Assembly: GCF_015207105.1 (NCBI RefSeq)
Contig: NZ_JADEXO010000005.1
Location: 1-64,000 of the forward strand
Reading direction: 5' to 3'
Source of the DNA: a cf. Phormidesmis sp. LEGE 11477
GTDB lineage: Bacteria; Cyanobacteriota; Cyanobacteriia; Phormidesmidales; Phormidesmidaceae
Length of the DNA: 64,000 nt
This document shows, one piece after another, positions 49,875 through 57,602 of the stretch. Each line of letters opens with the position of its first letter. The first letter of the stretch is position 1. The notes below the pieces were generated by a model. It was not told the DNA's origin, searched no databases, and saw only the letters and a program-made list of their open reading frames with translations. A program made the translations under genes and the position numbers.

Positions 49875-50645
49875 ATGCTCGATTCGACCCAACGCTTTTC
49901 TAGTCGCGTAGAAAACTACATTAGCTACCGACCTCGGTATCCAACGCAGGTGCTGAGTACCTTGCAACAAGACTGTGGTTTAACGGCGGCATCGGTCATC
50001 GCTGATGTGGGTTCTGGCACCGGGTTTTTGAGTGAGTTGTTTTTGGCCAATGGCAATCCGGTATTTGCGATTGAGCCCAACTTGGAGATGCGGACGGCGG
50101 CAGAGAAGTCTCTCGGTGGCCAATCGGGATTTGTGAGTGTTGACGGGAGGGCGGAAGCTACGACACTGCCGAACAGAAGTGTTGATTTTGTAGTGGCAGG
50201 GCAGGCATTTCACTGGTTTGATCGCTCGCAGGCCAGGCGCGAGTTCGCTCGAATCCTTAAGCCCTCAGGCTGGATGATGCTGATCTGGAACGATCGCGAG
50301 ACTGACTCTACGCCCTTTCTCGCGGCCTATGAGCAGCTACTCAACCAGTATTCGCCTGACTATAAACAGGTCAATCACAAACGAATTGACAAGGCTGTTT
50401 TGTCGGACTTTTTCAGTCCATCTCAAATTTATGAAAAAAGCGTGAGCTACAGCCAAACTTTTGACTATGAAGGATTGAAAGGCAGAATGCTGTCGTCTTC
50501 TTATGTCCCTGAAGTCGGCCAGCGGGGTCATGAAGAGATAGTCGCTCAGCTAAAGGAGATATTTCGAGAGTATAGTGTGGGCGATCGCGTCCAGTTCAAA
50601 TACGTCACTCGTATGTTTTACGGACAGATATCTAAGCAGGTCTAG
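49875..50645 (+). CDS. class I SAM-dependent methyltransferase
   Basis: A 256-residue methyltransferase (UbiE/Methyltransf_11 type). The SAM-binding motif I is IADVGSGTGFLSE (about residues 42-54), followed by the acidic motif AIEPNLEMR and VDFVVAGQAFHWFD, then LKPSGWMMLIWNDRE. The opening FSSRVENYISYRPRYP is typical of this subgroup. The substrate is unknown. It precedes ggt by 148 bases on the same strand. Confidence 0.93.
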   Translation: MLDSTQRFSSRVENYISYRPRYPTQVLSTLQQDCGLTAASVIADVGSGTGFLSELFLANGNPVFAIEPNLEMRTAAEKSLGGQSGFVSVDGRAEATTLPNRSVDFVVAGQAFHWFDRSQARREFARILKPSGWMMLIWNDRETDSTPFLAAYEQLLNQYSPDYKQVNHKRIDKAVLSDFFSPSQIYEKSVSYSQTFDYEGLKGRMLSSSYVPEVGQRGHEEIVAQLKEIFREYSVGDRVQFKYVTRMFYGQISKQV

Positions 50646-50793
50646 CAACAGCTTCTATCCAATACTGTCCTATTCGATATCCTCAGCCATCCATTATTAC
50701 CCTTTTGCATAATCTGCATCATCGCCTACGGAGAACTAATATAAGAGCTTAGCGGGTCGTCTTTAGCGTCAATATCCTAAGTGGAGAGCTTAT

Positions 50794-52614
50794 ATGCTTC
50801 GTCGATTACTACTATTCGGGTTAGGACTGTGCGTTTGCGTATCTTTGAGTCTGAGCTGGTTTAGCTTGGCGCAGTCTCAGAGCGGATCTAAGGCTGCGCC
50901 AGTAGCAAGCGGGTCTGGCGGCGCGGTGGCCAGCGTGGATGCAGCGGCGACACAGGTAGGCATTGACGTGCTGCGCTCAGGCGGGAATGCGGTGGACGCA
51001 GCGATCGCAACGGCGGCGGCGCTGGGAGTGACAGAGCCTTTTTCGGCTGGGGTCGGCGGCGGCGGCTTTATGCTGATCTATCGGCCAGAGGCTCAGAGTG
51101 TGGTGAGTTTGGATGGCCGAGAAGAAGCCCCTGCCTCAGCGACGCCCGATCTATTTCGCGATCCAGATAGCGCCACTGGAGAATCCTTGCCTTTCTTTCC
51201 CAACCGAATCAGCAACGGCCTCTCTGTGGGCGTACCTGGAACACCGCTGAACTGGGCAACGGCGGCACAGCGGTATGGCACGATGGCTTTGGCCGATCTG
51301 TTGCAACCGGCGATCGCCCTGGCAGAATCGGGCTTTGTAGTCGATGAAACCTTCGCTGACCAAATTGCGGCCAATCAAGCGCGCTTTTCCGCCTTTGAGA
51401 CAACGCGATCGCTCTATTTGCCAAACGGTCAGCCGCCCGCAGTAGGTAGCCGTTTTGTGAACTCCGATCTGGCCAAGACATACAAGTTGTTGGCAGAGCA
51501 GGGAGTCAATGCTTTTTATCGAGGTGAAATTGGCGAGGCGATCGCGCAGACCGTACAAAACCCGCCAGTCGTAGCAGATCCGCCTTTCCCAGTCTGGCCG
51601 GGTCGTCTGACTGTCAACGATCTAGACCGCTACGAAGTTCGGGTGCGGCCAGCGGTACAAACAGAGTATCGAGACTACACGCTCTATGGCATGGGGCCAC
51701 CTAGCAGCGGTGGCATTACCGTCGCGCAGACGCTGAACTTGCTGTCTGACTACGACCTGTTGACGATGGACCGGGCCGAAGCGCTAGGCCGATTGATCGA
51801 ATCAGAACGCCTTGCCTTTGCCGATCGCAATGCCTATATTGGCGATCCAGAATATGTAGACGTCCCTGTCGATGGATTGTTGTCTATTGATTATGCAGAA
51901 GCAAGACGTCAAGCATTACCACTGACCGTACCGGAAGACGAAGCCAGCTACCGAGCAACCGCAGGCAATCCTTTGAGCTATCAACAAGACCCAAGTCCAA
52001 GCCTAGATACGCCACCCATATCGGTAGAAACAAAGGATACAGAAGGCATTTCTACCACGCATCTTACCGCTGTAGATAAAGATGGCATGGTAGTTTCATA
52101 CACGCTGACGATCGAGTCGACGGGCGGATCTGGAATTGTTGTACCCGGCTATGGCTTTATTTTGAACAATGAGCTGACTGATTTCGACATAGAGAATCCA
52201 CATCCAAATGTGTCAGAACCTGGAAAGCGACCACGCAGCAGTATGGCTCCGACGATTCTCTTTTCGTCAGAAGGAGAAATCATTGCATTTGGTTCGCCAG
52301 GAGGATCTACTATCATCACAACAGTCGTGGGGATTACGGTAAACCTGGTTGATTTTCGGATGAGTTTGGCAGATGCGATCGCAGCGCCTAGACTGTCTCA
52401 ACGCAATCAGGGCATTACCCTAGTCGACCAAAACTTTGCAGAGACAGAAGCAGGCCAAGCGCTGTTAAGCAATGGCTATCAGCTCACATCTACCGAAGAA
52501 ATTGGAGCCGCTACCGGAATTGTGCTGCTGCCGGACGGTACGATATTGGCAGCGGCTGAACCTACGCGCAGAGGCGGCGGCAGCGCTCAGGTACTGGTAC
52601 AGGCATCTGAGTAA
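50794..52614 (+). CDS. ggt: gamma-glutamyltransferase
   Basis: Cleaves glutathione and other gamma-glutamyl compounds in the periplasm. The 606-residue precursor has a signal peptide (LLLFGLGLCVCVSLSLSWF, cleaved near LAQS) and matures by self-cleavage before the catalytic Thr in ISTTHLTAVD (about residues 425-434). Other motifs: GGNAVDAAIATAAALGVTEP, GVGGGGFMLIY, SLDGREEAPA, GVPGTPLNW, and the glutamate-binding RPRSSMAPTI and SPGGSTIITTV. The DUF952 gene follows after 15 bases. Confidence 0.96.
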   Translation: MLRRLLLFGLGLCVCVSLSLSWFSLAQSQSGSKAAPVASGSGGAVASVDAAATQVGIDVLRSGGNAVDAAIATAAALGVTEPFSAGVGGGGFMLIYRPEAQSVVSLDGREEAPASATPDLFRDPDSATGESLPFFPNRISNGLSVGVPGTPLNWATAAQRYGTMALADLLQPAIALAESGFVVDETFADQIAANQARFSAFETTRSLYLPNGQPPAVGSRFVNSDLAKTYKLLAEQGVNAFYRGEIGEAIAQTVQNPPVVADPPFPVWPGRLTVNDLDRYEVRVRPAVQTEYRDYTLYGMGPPSSGGITVAQTLNLLSDYDLLTMDRAEALGRLIESERLAFADRNAYIGDPEYVDVPVDGLLSIDYAEARRQALPLTVPEDEASYRATAGNPLSYQQDPSPSLDTPPISVETKDTEGISTTHLTAVDKDGMVVSYTLTIESTGGSGIVVPGYGFILNNELTDFDIENPHPNVSEPGKRPRSSMAPTILFSSEGEIIAFGSPGGSTIITTVVGITVNLVDFRMSLADAIAAPRLSQRNQGITLVDQNFAETEAGQALLSNGYQLTSTEEIGAATGIVLLPDGTILAAAEPTRRGGGSAQVLVQASE

Positions 52615-52629
52615 AACCTATAGAAACCC

Positions 52630-52947
52630 ATGCTTTTCCATATTGTTGAGTCAACAAACTGGGCTACTGCCAAAGAAAAAGGGACTTATGCCCCTGGCTC
52701 ATTGGAGACGGAGGGCTTTATCCATCTTTCAGAAAAGCAACAGGTTCTGGGTACGGTAGAGCGATTTTATCAAGGACGCTTTGATCTGGTGATTTTAGAA
52801 ATCGATCCTAATCTGTTGAAGGCGTCGCTTCAATACGATCAGGTGATAGATCACGGGGTATTTCCGCATCTGTACGGCCCGCTAAATCTAGAAGCTGTTG
52901 TCAGAGTTTGGCAGATGAATCATTTCTTCGATAGCTTGAATCAATAA
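52630..52947 (+). CDS. DUF952-family protein
   Basis: A 105-residue protein of the DUF952 family. It begins MLFHIVESTNWATAKEKGTY and has the diagnostic EGFIHLSEKQQVLGT and HLYGPLNLEAV motifs. The family resembles ADP-ribosyltransferase-like folds, but its activity is not established to my knowledge. It is 15 bases after ggt and probably cotranscribed. Confidence 0.88.
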   Translation: MLFHIVESTNWATAKEKGTYAPGSLETEGFIHLSEKQQVLGTVERFYQGRFDLVILEIDPNLLKASLQYDQVIDHGVFPHLYGPLNLEAVVRVWQMNHFFDSLNQ

Positions 52948-53350
52948 TGAACAAGCGAGTGAATAATGGGTCGGCCTGTAGCAGAAATTGAGATTGATGA
53001 ATCGCTAGTACGAGACTTGCTGTGATCGCAATACCCCTCTATTTGCGATCTACCTATTCGACCCATTGATTCTGGATGGCTAGACTCCTTGCTGTGCTCA
53101 CTATTGTATGCCACTGGAGCTGGCAGGTGTCTACTGACGAGCCACAGCTAGCCCCGCGTGGCAGCGGGCAAGCGAAAGCCACTGGTACGGTTTCAAGTTT
53201 GTCTGCTGCCGCTGCACTCTACCGTTAGCAATCTAGGTTAGACAGGGTGTGGAAGGCAAACATACGTACATCTGCCGAAGGAGAAGTACAATTCCTTAGA
53301 AGTGAATTCATGACACTTGGCTGTTTCAAATCAATTCAGAGAGGTACACA
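52948..53350. other. gene debris at the left edge of the accessory island
   Basis: No full gene. At 52966-53025 a 19-codon frame reads MGRPVAEIEIDESLVRDLL and then stops; this looks like the start of an aminoglycoside-phosphotransferase-family gene that has lost the rest. A 50-codon frame at 53076-53228 has a hydrophobic start but no other support. AGAGG lies shortly before the ATG at 53351. Confidence 0.4.
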
Positions 53351-53875
53351 ATGGTAACTAGGACGGTTTTTGTAGGAGGAGTGCATGGCGTTGGAAAAAC
53401 TTACTTCTGTAAAAATATAATTTGCCGTTTTGATGCGGCGCATGTAACCGCTAGTGAGCTCATAGGACGACACGTCAAACATCAAATTGATAAAACTGTA
53501 TCGAATGTAGAAAAAAATCAGTTAATACTTGCTGAGGAGCTAGCACGCTACCAAACAAGCTGCCGAACAATATTATTAGACGGTCATTTTTGCCTCCTGA
53601 ATTCTACATCAAACATCCAGGATGTTCCACTAGAAACATTTAAAGCAATATCTCTATGTGCAATCGTTCTACTAATAGATAACCCTGAAGCAATTGCTGA
53701 GAGACTATCGAGTAGAGATAGTCGTACGCACAGCATTGAATTAATTTCAGAATTGCAATCGAGGGAAATCACGAGGGCAGAACTTGTAAGTCAATCCCTA
53801 AAAATTCCAATCAGTATAATTAACGCTGCGGAAGATATAGAAAAACTAATCAAAAAGATAGATTCATACCTATAG
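53351..53875 (+). CDS. small P-loop ATPase / predicted nucleotide kinase
   Basis: A 174-residue single-domain P-loop protein. Walker A is GGVHGVGKT (residues 9-17); the Walker B-like strand is RTILLDGHF, and an Arg-rich lid (ERLSSRDSRTHSIEL) resembles small-molecule kinases more than AAA+ machines. An Ile/Asn/Ala segment at the end fits the kinase core. AGAGG precedes the ATG. It is the first gene of an A+T-richer trio, 13 bases before the PIN fusion, suggesting joint function. I do not know its substrate; it could phosphorylate a nucleotide or RNA end, which is speculation from its neighbours. Confidence 0.78.
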   Translation: MVTRTVFVGGVHGVGKTYFCKNIICRFDAAHVTASELIGRHVKHQIDKTVSNVEKNQLILAEELARYQTSCRTILLDGHFCLLNSTSNIQDVPLETFKAISLCAIVLLIDNPEAIAERLSSRDSRTHSIELISELQSREITRAELVSQSLKIPISIINAAEDIEKLIKKIDSYL

Positions 53876-53888
53876 ATCGGAATGACAT

Positions 53889-55415
53889 ATGCGAGTTTTA
53901 TTAGATACAAACATAATTATTTATCGTGAAGCCAACAAGCCACCTCGTCAAGAAATAGGTATCTTGTTTAGGTGGCTTGATCAACTAAGTTATCAGAAGT
54001 GTATACATCCAAAAACAATTGAAGAAATACATAGACATAGAGACAAGTCTGTTGTTTCGGCGTTTGATGCGAAAATAACCAATTACCATCAATTGAAAAC
54101 CCTTGCGCCAGAGAATAACAGTATTAGTGCTATTCGAGTCAAATATGATCGAAACAATAACGACTCTACCGATACAGATATTTTGAATGAGATTTTCTGT
54201 GACCGTGTAGATTTACTTATCACTGAAGATAGAAAAATCCATAGGAAAGCTTTAGAGCTAGGGATAATAGAACGGATTTTTACCATTGACGGTTTTCTTG
54301 AGAAAGTTACAGCAGAAAATCCCGAGCTAGCTGACTATAAAGTTCTTTCTGTCAAAAAAGAGCTTTTTGGGAATTTGAACTTGAGAGATACTTTTTTTGA
54401 TTCATTTAGAGAAGATTATGAAAAGTTCGATGCTTGGTTCAACAAGAAATCTGATGAAATCGCTTATGTCTGCATGTCAGAAAGTAGCGAAGTAGTAGCA
54501 TTTCTATATGTAAAAACAGAAAAAAGAGAAGAATGTTACTCAGATATTCTTCCGCCTTTCTCTCCTGCAAAGAGATTGAAGGTTGGAACCTTCAAAGTGA
54601 TTTCTAATGGTTATAAGTTGGGAGAAAGATTTCTTAAAATAGCGTTCGACAATGCGCTTCTTTTTTCAGTCGATGAAATTTATGTGACTTTATTTAATAG
54701 AACGTTGGAACAACGTAGATTGATAGGACTGCTACACGACTGGGGCTTTAAAAAGCACGGAGTAAAGCAAACAGGTAATGGTGAAGAAGTTGTGTTAGTT
54801 CGCGACTTTAGACCCAAGGTTAGTAAATCTAATCCATGTGAAAGTTATCCATATTTGAGTTCGGATTCTCGTAAATTCCTTGTGCCCATATATCCTAAGT
54901 ATCACACAGAGTTGTTTCCAGACTCCATTCTGAGAACTGAGTCTCCAAATGACTTCATCGAGAATAAACCAAATAGGAATGCGATCAGCAAGGTCTATAT
55001 TTCTCGCTCGTTTGAAAGAGACTTGAAGGCTGGAGATATTATAGTTTTTTATCGAACAGCTTCTGGTGGTTCTGCATACTACACTTCAGTGACAACAACT
55101 GTCGGGGTGGTGCAAAGTATTGTTACCAACATCAGCTCTGACAGGCAATTTGTGGAGCTGTGTCGTAGGAGAAGTGTATTTTCTGATGACGAATTGCTTC
55201 AGCACTGGAACTGGAGTACTAATAATCGTCCTTTTGTAGTAAACTTCCTTTATGTATATTCGTTCCCAAAGCGAATGAACTTAAAAGCCCTTATAGATTC
55301 GGGGGTAATTCAATCGACTAAATCTGCTCCTCGTGGTTTTGAACAGATTAGTGATGAACAATTTAACAGGATTTTAGAGGGCTCAGAAGCAAATGGACGT
55401 ATTATTATCGATTAA
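53889..55415 (+). CDS. PIN nuclease + GNAT-like + PUA/EVE-like fusion protein
   Basis: A 508-residue multidomain protein. Residues 1-140 form a PIN ribonuclease domain with LLDTNIIIY (Asp6), HPKTIEEIHRH (acidic), DSTDTDILNEIF and LLITEDRKIHRKA, so the acidic metal-binding set looks complete. Residues about 190-310 resemble a GNAT acetyltransferase (FKVISNGYKLGERFLKIAF, then RRLIGLLHDWGFKKHG). The C-terminal 180 residues contain a PUA/EVE-like RNA- or modified-base-binding pattern (FERDLKAGDIIVFYRTA, VGVVQSI). Gene is A+T-rich and overlaps the ASCH gene by 23 bases in another frame, so translation is coupled. The function is unknown; RNA targeting is a reasonable guess. Confidence 0.75.
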   Translation: MRVLLDTNIIIYREANKPPRQEIGILFRWLDQLSYQKCIHPKTIEEIHRHRDKSVVSAFDAKITNYHQLKTLAPENNSISAIRVKYDRNNNDSTDTDILNEIFCDRVDLLITEDRKIHRKALELGIIERIFTIDGFLEKVTAENPELADYKVLSVKKELFGNLNLRDTFFDSFREDYEKFDAWFNKKSDEIAYVCMSESSEVVAFLYVKTEKREECYSDILPPFSPAKRLKVGTFKVISNGYKLGERFLKIAFDNALLFSVDEIYVTLFNRTLEQRRLIGLLHDWGFKKHGVKQTGNGEEVVLVRDFRPKVSKSNPCESYPYLSSDSRKFLVPIYPKYHTELFPDSILRTESPNDFIENKPNRNAISKVYISRSFERDLKAGDIIVFYRTASGGSAYYTSVTTTVGVVQSIVTNISSDRQFVELCRRRSVFSDDELLQHWNWSTNNRPFVVNFLYVYSFPKRMNLKALIDSGVIQSTKSAPRGFEQISDEQFNRILEGSEANGRIIID

Positions 55416-55788
55416 ACCCAAGTTTGCTAACGCGATATTTTCAGGAGAGAAACAATTTGAGTTTAGACGTGTTATTTTCAAGGACAAAACTGTTAAGAAA
55501 GTGTACGTTTATGCCTCCAGACCTATTGGTTTAGTGCTTGGCGAGTTCGACATAGAAGAAGTAATTACTGAAGATCCCAACTCACTTTGGAGCATTACAA
55601 AAAGTGCTTCGGGAATTAGCAGGAAATATTTTGATGAGTACTTCAAGGGCAAAAGTATTGCCCATGCGATCAAGGTGAGTGCTGTGCGAGAGTACTCCGA
55701 ACCAACAACGTTAATGAAATTATTTAATGTGAATCGACCACCGCAATCTTTTATGTATGTAGATCTGAATTTATCGGAGGATTGGTAA
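55393..55788 (+). CDS. ASCH-domain protein
   Basis: A 131-residue protein built of a single ASCH domain, a PUA-like fold predicted to bind RNA. Diagnostic parts are LLSIKPKFANAIFSGEKQFEFRR, split around the conserved GEKxxExRR, then VYVYASRPIGLVLGEFDIEE. The N-terminus overlaps the end of the PIN fusion gene, so the two are made together. Some ASCH proteins hydrolyse modified cytidines or act in toxin-like settings; this member's role is open. Confidence 0.85.
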   Translation: MDVLLSIKPKFANAIFSGEKQFEFRRVIFKDKTVKKVYVYASRPIGLVLGEFDIEEVITEDPNSLWSITKSASGISRKYFDEYFKGKSIAHAIKVSAVREYSEPTTLMKLFNVNRPPQSFMYVDLNLSEDW

Positions 55789-55860
55789 CAATCCCGCCGC
55801 ACCGGAACGAAGTCGAGATATTGTGGGATATCAAGATTGCATGCGTCCAGTAACTGGCAA

Positions 55861-55882
55861 TAGTTATGTGTTTACACAACTA
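55861..55882. other. small inverted repeat after the ASCH gene
   Basis: TAGTTATGTG and CACAACTA pair with one bulged A around a TTTA loop. It lies 73 bases after the ASCH stop and may end the cassette transcript, though no T-tract follows. Confidence 0.4.
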
Positions 55883-55915
55883 CCGAACAACACATGAGGT
55901 TTTGAAGGCTTCGTA

Positions 55916-56323
55916 ATGAGCACCCAGAAAAAAGGTTCATGTCTTTGTGGGACAGTGCGATATGAAATAGTAGGCAATTTTGAAAGCTTCTTCTTATGCC
56001 ATTGTGAATACTGCCGAAAAGACACTGGCTCCGCTCATGCATCCAACTTGTTCTCGACTACAGCAGAGCTGAAATGGATATCAGGTCAAAGCAAGATAGC
56101 AATATATAACTTGCCTTCAACAAAACATGTGAAAAGTTTTTGCTCAAATTGTGGCTCTGCCCTACCCAACATACAAAATGACGGAAAGCTGCTGGTGGTA
56201 CCTGCTGGCAGCCTGGACGAACAAATCGGCATTACGCCTAACGCTCATATATTTTTTGCAAGCAAAGCGAATTGGGACCAAAATCTAGAAAATATAGCGA
56301 CAATAGATGGCCCACCAGGCTAG
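55916..56323 (+). CDS. GFA/CENP-V-fold zinc protein
   Basis: A 135-residue protein of the glutathione-dependent-formaldehyde-activating (GFA) family. Zinc-binding cysteines are in SCLCGTVRY (CxC), CHCEYCRK and FCSNCGSALP. It lacks other domains. Despite the family name most members have no proven formaldehyde activity. It is moderately A+T-rich and follows the ASCH gene by 127 bases; it could be a separate passenger of the island. Confidence 0.9.
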   Translation: MSTQKKGSCLCGTVRYEIVGNFESFFLCHCEYCRKDTGSAHASNLFSTTAELKWISGQSKIAIYNLPSTKHVKSFCSNCGSALPNIQNDGKLLVVPAGSLDEQIGITPNAHIFFASKANWDQNLENIATIDGPPG

Positions 56324-56569
56324 ATGGAAGAAACACATAGCAACCGCTTCAACCGGACTGGCTTTTTCACTCACGCTCAAGAATCGGTTGTTCAGCTTGT
56401 TGGCACAATTGCAGCAACTACAGCAGCAGGGCTTACAACTGCTTTTGGTGAAGCATATATCGCTGCATTGGATATGTCCTTTGTCCAAAACAATGATGAG
56501 CCGCCTCCATCTGAAAAAGTTGCAGAAGGGTTCAAAACCAAGTACCTACAACTTGCTGATGGTGGATAA
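56324..56569 (+). pseudogene. possible C-terminal fragment of a DUF697/GTPase-type protein
   Basis: An 81-codon frame begins directly after the GFA stop. The segment VGTIAATTAAGLTTAFGEAYIAALD and the end SEKVAEGFKTKYLQL (both quoted in part) resemble the last residues of cyanobacterial Era-like GTPase/DUF697 proteins. The GTPase part is missing, so it is probably a remnant; it may still be translated. The similarity is from memory and should be treated as tentative. Confidence 0.35.
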
Positions 56570-56642
56570 GCTAGAGAAGTTTAGGCACAGGTTAAAATTT
56601 GAGAGTGTGAACTCAAAGATTTTCCACTTACAGGTAAACCCT

Positions 56643-56855
56643 ATGCAAATCATCCTTAACCTTGACGAAGCCCTTCTTAGTGAAGCGCTTCAGCTTACAA
56701 AGCTTGCTACCCAGGAGGAGTTATTGAATCTAGCGCTAAGAGAGCTGGTAAGATCGCGTCGAAAGAAAAATCTTTTGGATCTAGCAGGACAAATTCAGTT
56801 TGCGCCAGATTTTGACTACAAAGCCCTGCGCGAAACTCGTCATGCTGCTGATTGA
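56643..56855 (+). CDS. vapB: VapB-type antitoxin
   Basis: A 70-residue antitoxin starting at the ATG at 56643 (MQIILNLDEALLSEALQL), although the same frame is open much further upstream. The N-terminal ribbon-helix-helix-like region (TKLATQEELLNLALRELVRS) binds DNA and the C-terminal FAPDFDYKALRETR binds the toxin. It overlaps the VapC start by 14 bases. The antitoxin is complete although its toxin is interrupted by an insertion sequence. Confidence 0.85.
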   Translation: MQIILNLDEALLSEALQLTKLATQEELLNLALRELVRSRRKKNLLDLAGQIQFAPDFDYKALRETRHAAD

Positions 56856-57018
56856 TACGTCTGTTTGGATCAGCATCTTTCGCGATCGCAGTGGTCAAGT
56901 TCGCCAACAGATTGAAACTCTGATTGCTGACCGAGAAGTTCTACTCACCCGCTTCACTCAGCTTGAATTACTGCAAGGTAGCCTAAACGAGCAAGAATGG
57001 GGTCTCCTTTCTACTTAT
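56842..57018 (+). pseudogene. vapC: vapC toxin, 5' part (interrupted by IS605 element)
   Basis: The first 59 codons of a PIN-domain VapC toxin: MLLIDTSVWISIFRDRSG with the first catalytic Asp, and FTQLELLQG with the catalytic Glu. The frame is intact up to LLSTY at 57018, where the IS200/IS605 element begins. Reading on into the element gives about 16 foreign residues to a stop at 57066. The other half is at 58907-59128. Confidence 0.88.
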
Positions 57019-57053
57019 AGAATGGTAGAGAGTTTGAGAGAGAAGGCGCAAAA

Positions 57054-57074
57054 CCTCGCTCTTTGAGGGCGGGG
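57054..57074 (+). repeat. left-end hairpin of the IS605 element
   Basis: CCTCGCTC pairs with GGGCGGGG (with G-T wobbles) around a TTTGA loop, 35 bases inside the left boundary. It matches the right-end hairpin in arm sequence and loop size and would be recognised by TnpA. Confidence 0.8.
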
Positions 57075-57120
57075 ATGTAGCGGTTCACCTCTCTCAAGTG
57101 AGCAAAGCGCGAACAATCTA

Positions 57121-57543
57121 TTACCCTTGGCACTCTTCAATGTATCGCTTTACTACCTGGGCTGAAACGTTGCCAGTCGTCCCCCAGTAGTACGAACGTG
57201 CCCACAGATGGGATTTCTCATGCGGTGTTTTGAGCCAGGGGAACTCCTGTCTGAGCCTGCGTGAGCTATAGCCTTTCATGACATTCACAGCCTGCGAAGC
57301 CGATAACCGTGGCGGCAGGCTGACGAACACATGAACATGGTCCATTAACGTGCGGTCTACTTCGATAGCAAGTAGCTGCATATCGTTGTTCTCAATCGCT
57401 TCGGTCACATACTGTTTGGTTGCGGCAATGATGGCTTCATCCCTAAATATCCGTCTGCGCTTGAACGGAATCCAACAGAAATGATGCCGAGACTGATAGC
57501 GACAGTGGCGCGTTGACCTGGGTTGTATACCATCTTGTCTCAT
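57121..57543 (-). CDS. tnpA: IS200-type Y1/HUH transposase TnpA
   Basis: A 140-residue single-strand transposase. The HUH motif is DHVHVFVSLPP, and the catalytic Tyr lies in VVKRYIEECQG at the C-terminus; WARSYYWGTTG is also characteristic. The N-terminus (MRQDGIQPRSTRHCRYQSRHHFCWIPFKRRR) shows the family pattern and the length is normal, so the enzyme appears intact. It reads toward the left end, divergent from tnpB with 59 bases between them. Confidence 0.92.
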   Translation of the reverse strand: MRQDGIQPRSTRHCRYQSRHHFCWIPFKRRRIFRDEAIIAATKQYVTEAIENNDMQLLAIEVDRTLMDHVHVFVSLPPRLSASQAVNVMKGYSSRRLRQEFPWLKTPHEKSHLWARSYYWGTTGNVSAQVVKRYIEECQG

Positions 57544-57602
57544 TGCTTACAATCTCTAGCTGTGTATACGATACAATAAGGTATACCAAATGAAAGACAA
57601 GC

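Noticed and set aside
53076-53228. 50-codon frame with a hydrophobic, signal-like start
   Set aside because: The composition after residue 20 looks random, there is no ribosome binding site, and it lies in a debris region.
55789-55915. Possible integron attC site between the ASCH and GFA genes
   Set aside because: TAAC follows the ASCH coding end and a hairpin is present, but the paired RYYYAAC/GTTRRRY core sites and the extended symmetrical stem are not there, and no integrase is in the window.
56307-56855. 182-aa frame running through the GFA end and vapB
   Set aside because: Only the last 70 residues, from the ATG at 56643, are protein-like (VapB); the upstream part overlaps other genes and is Gln/Leu-rich noise.
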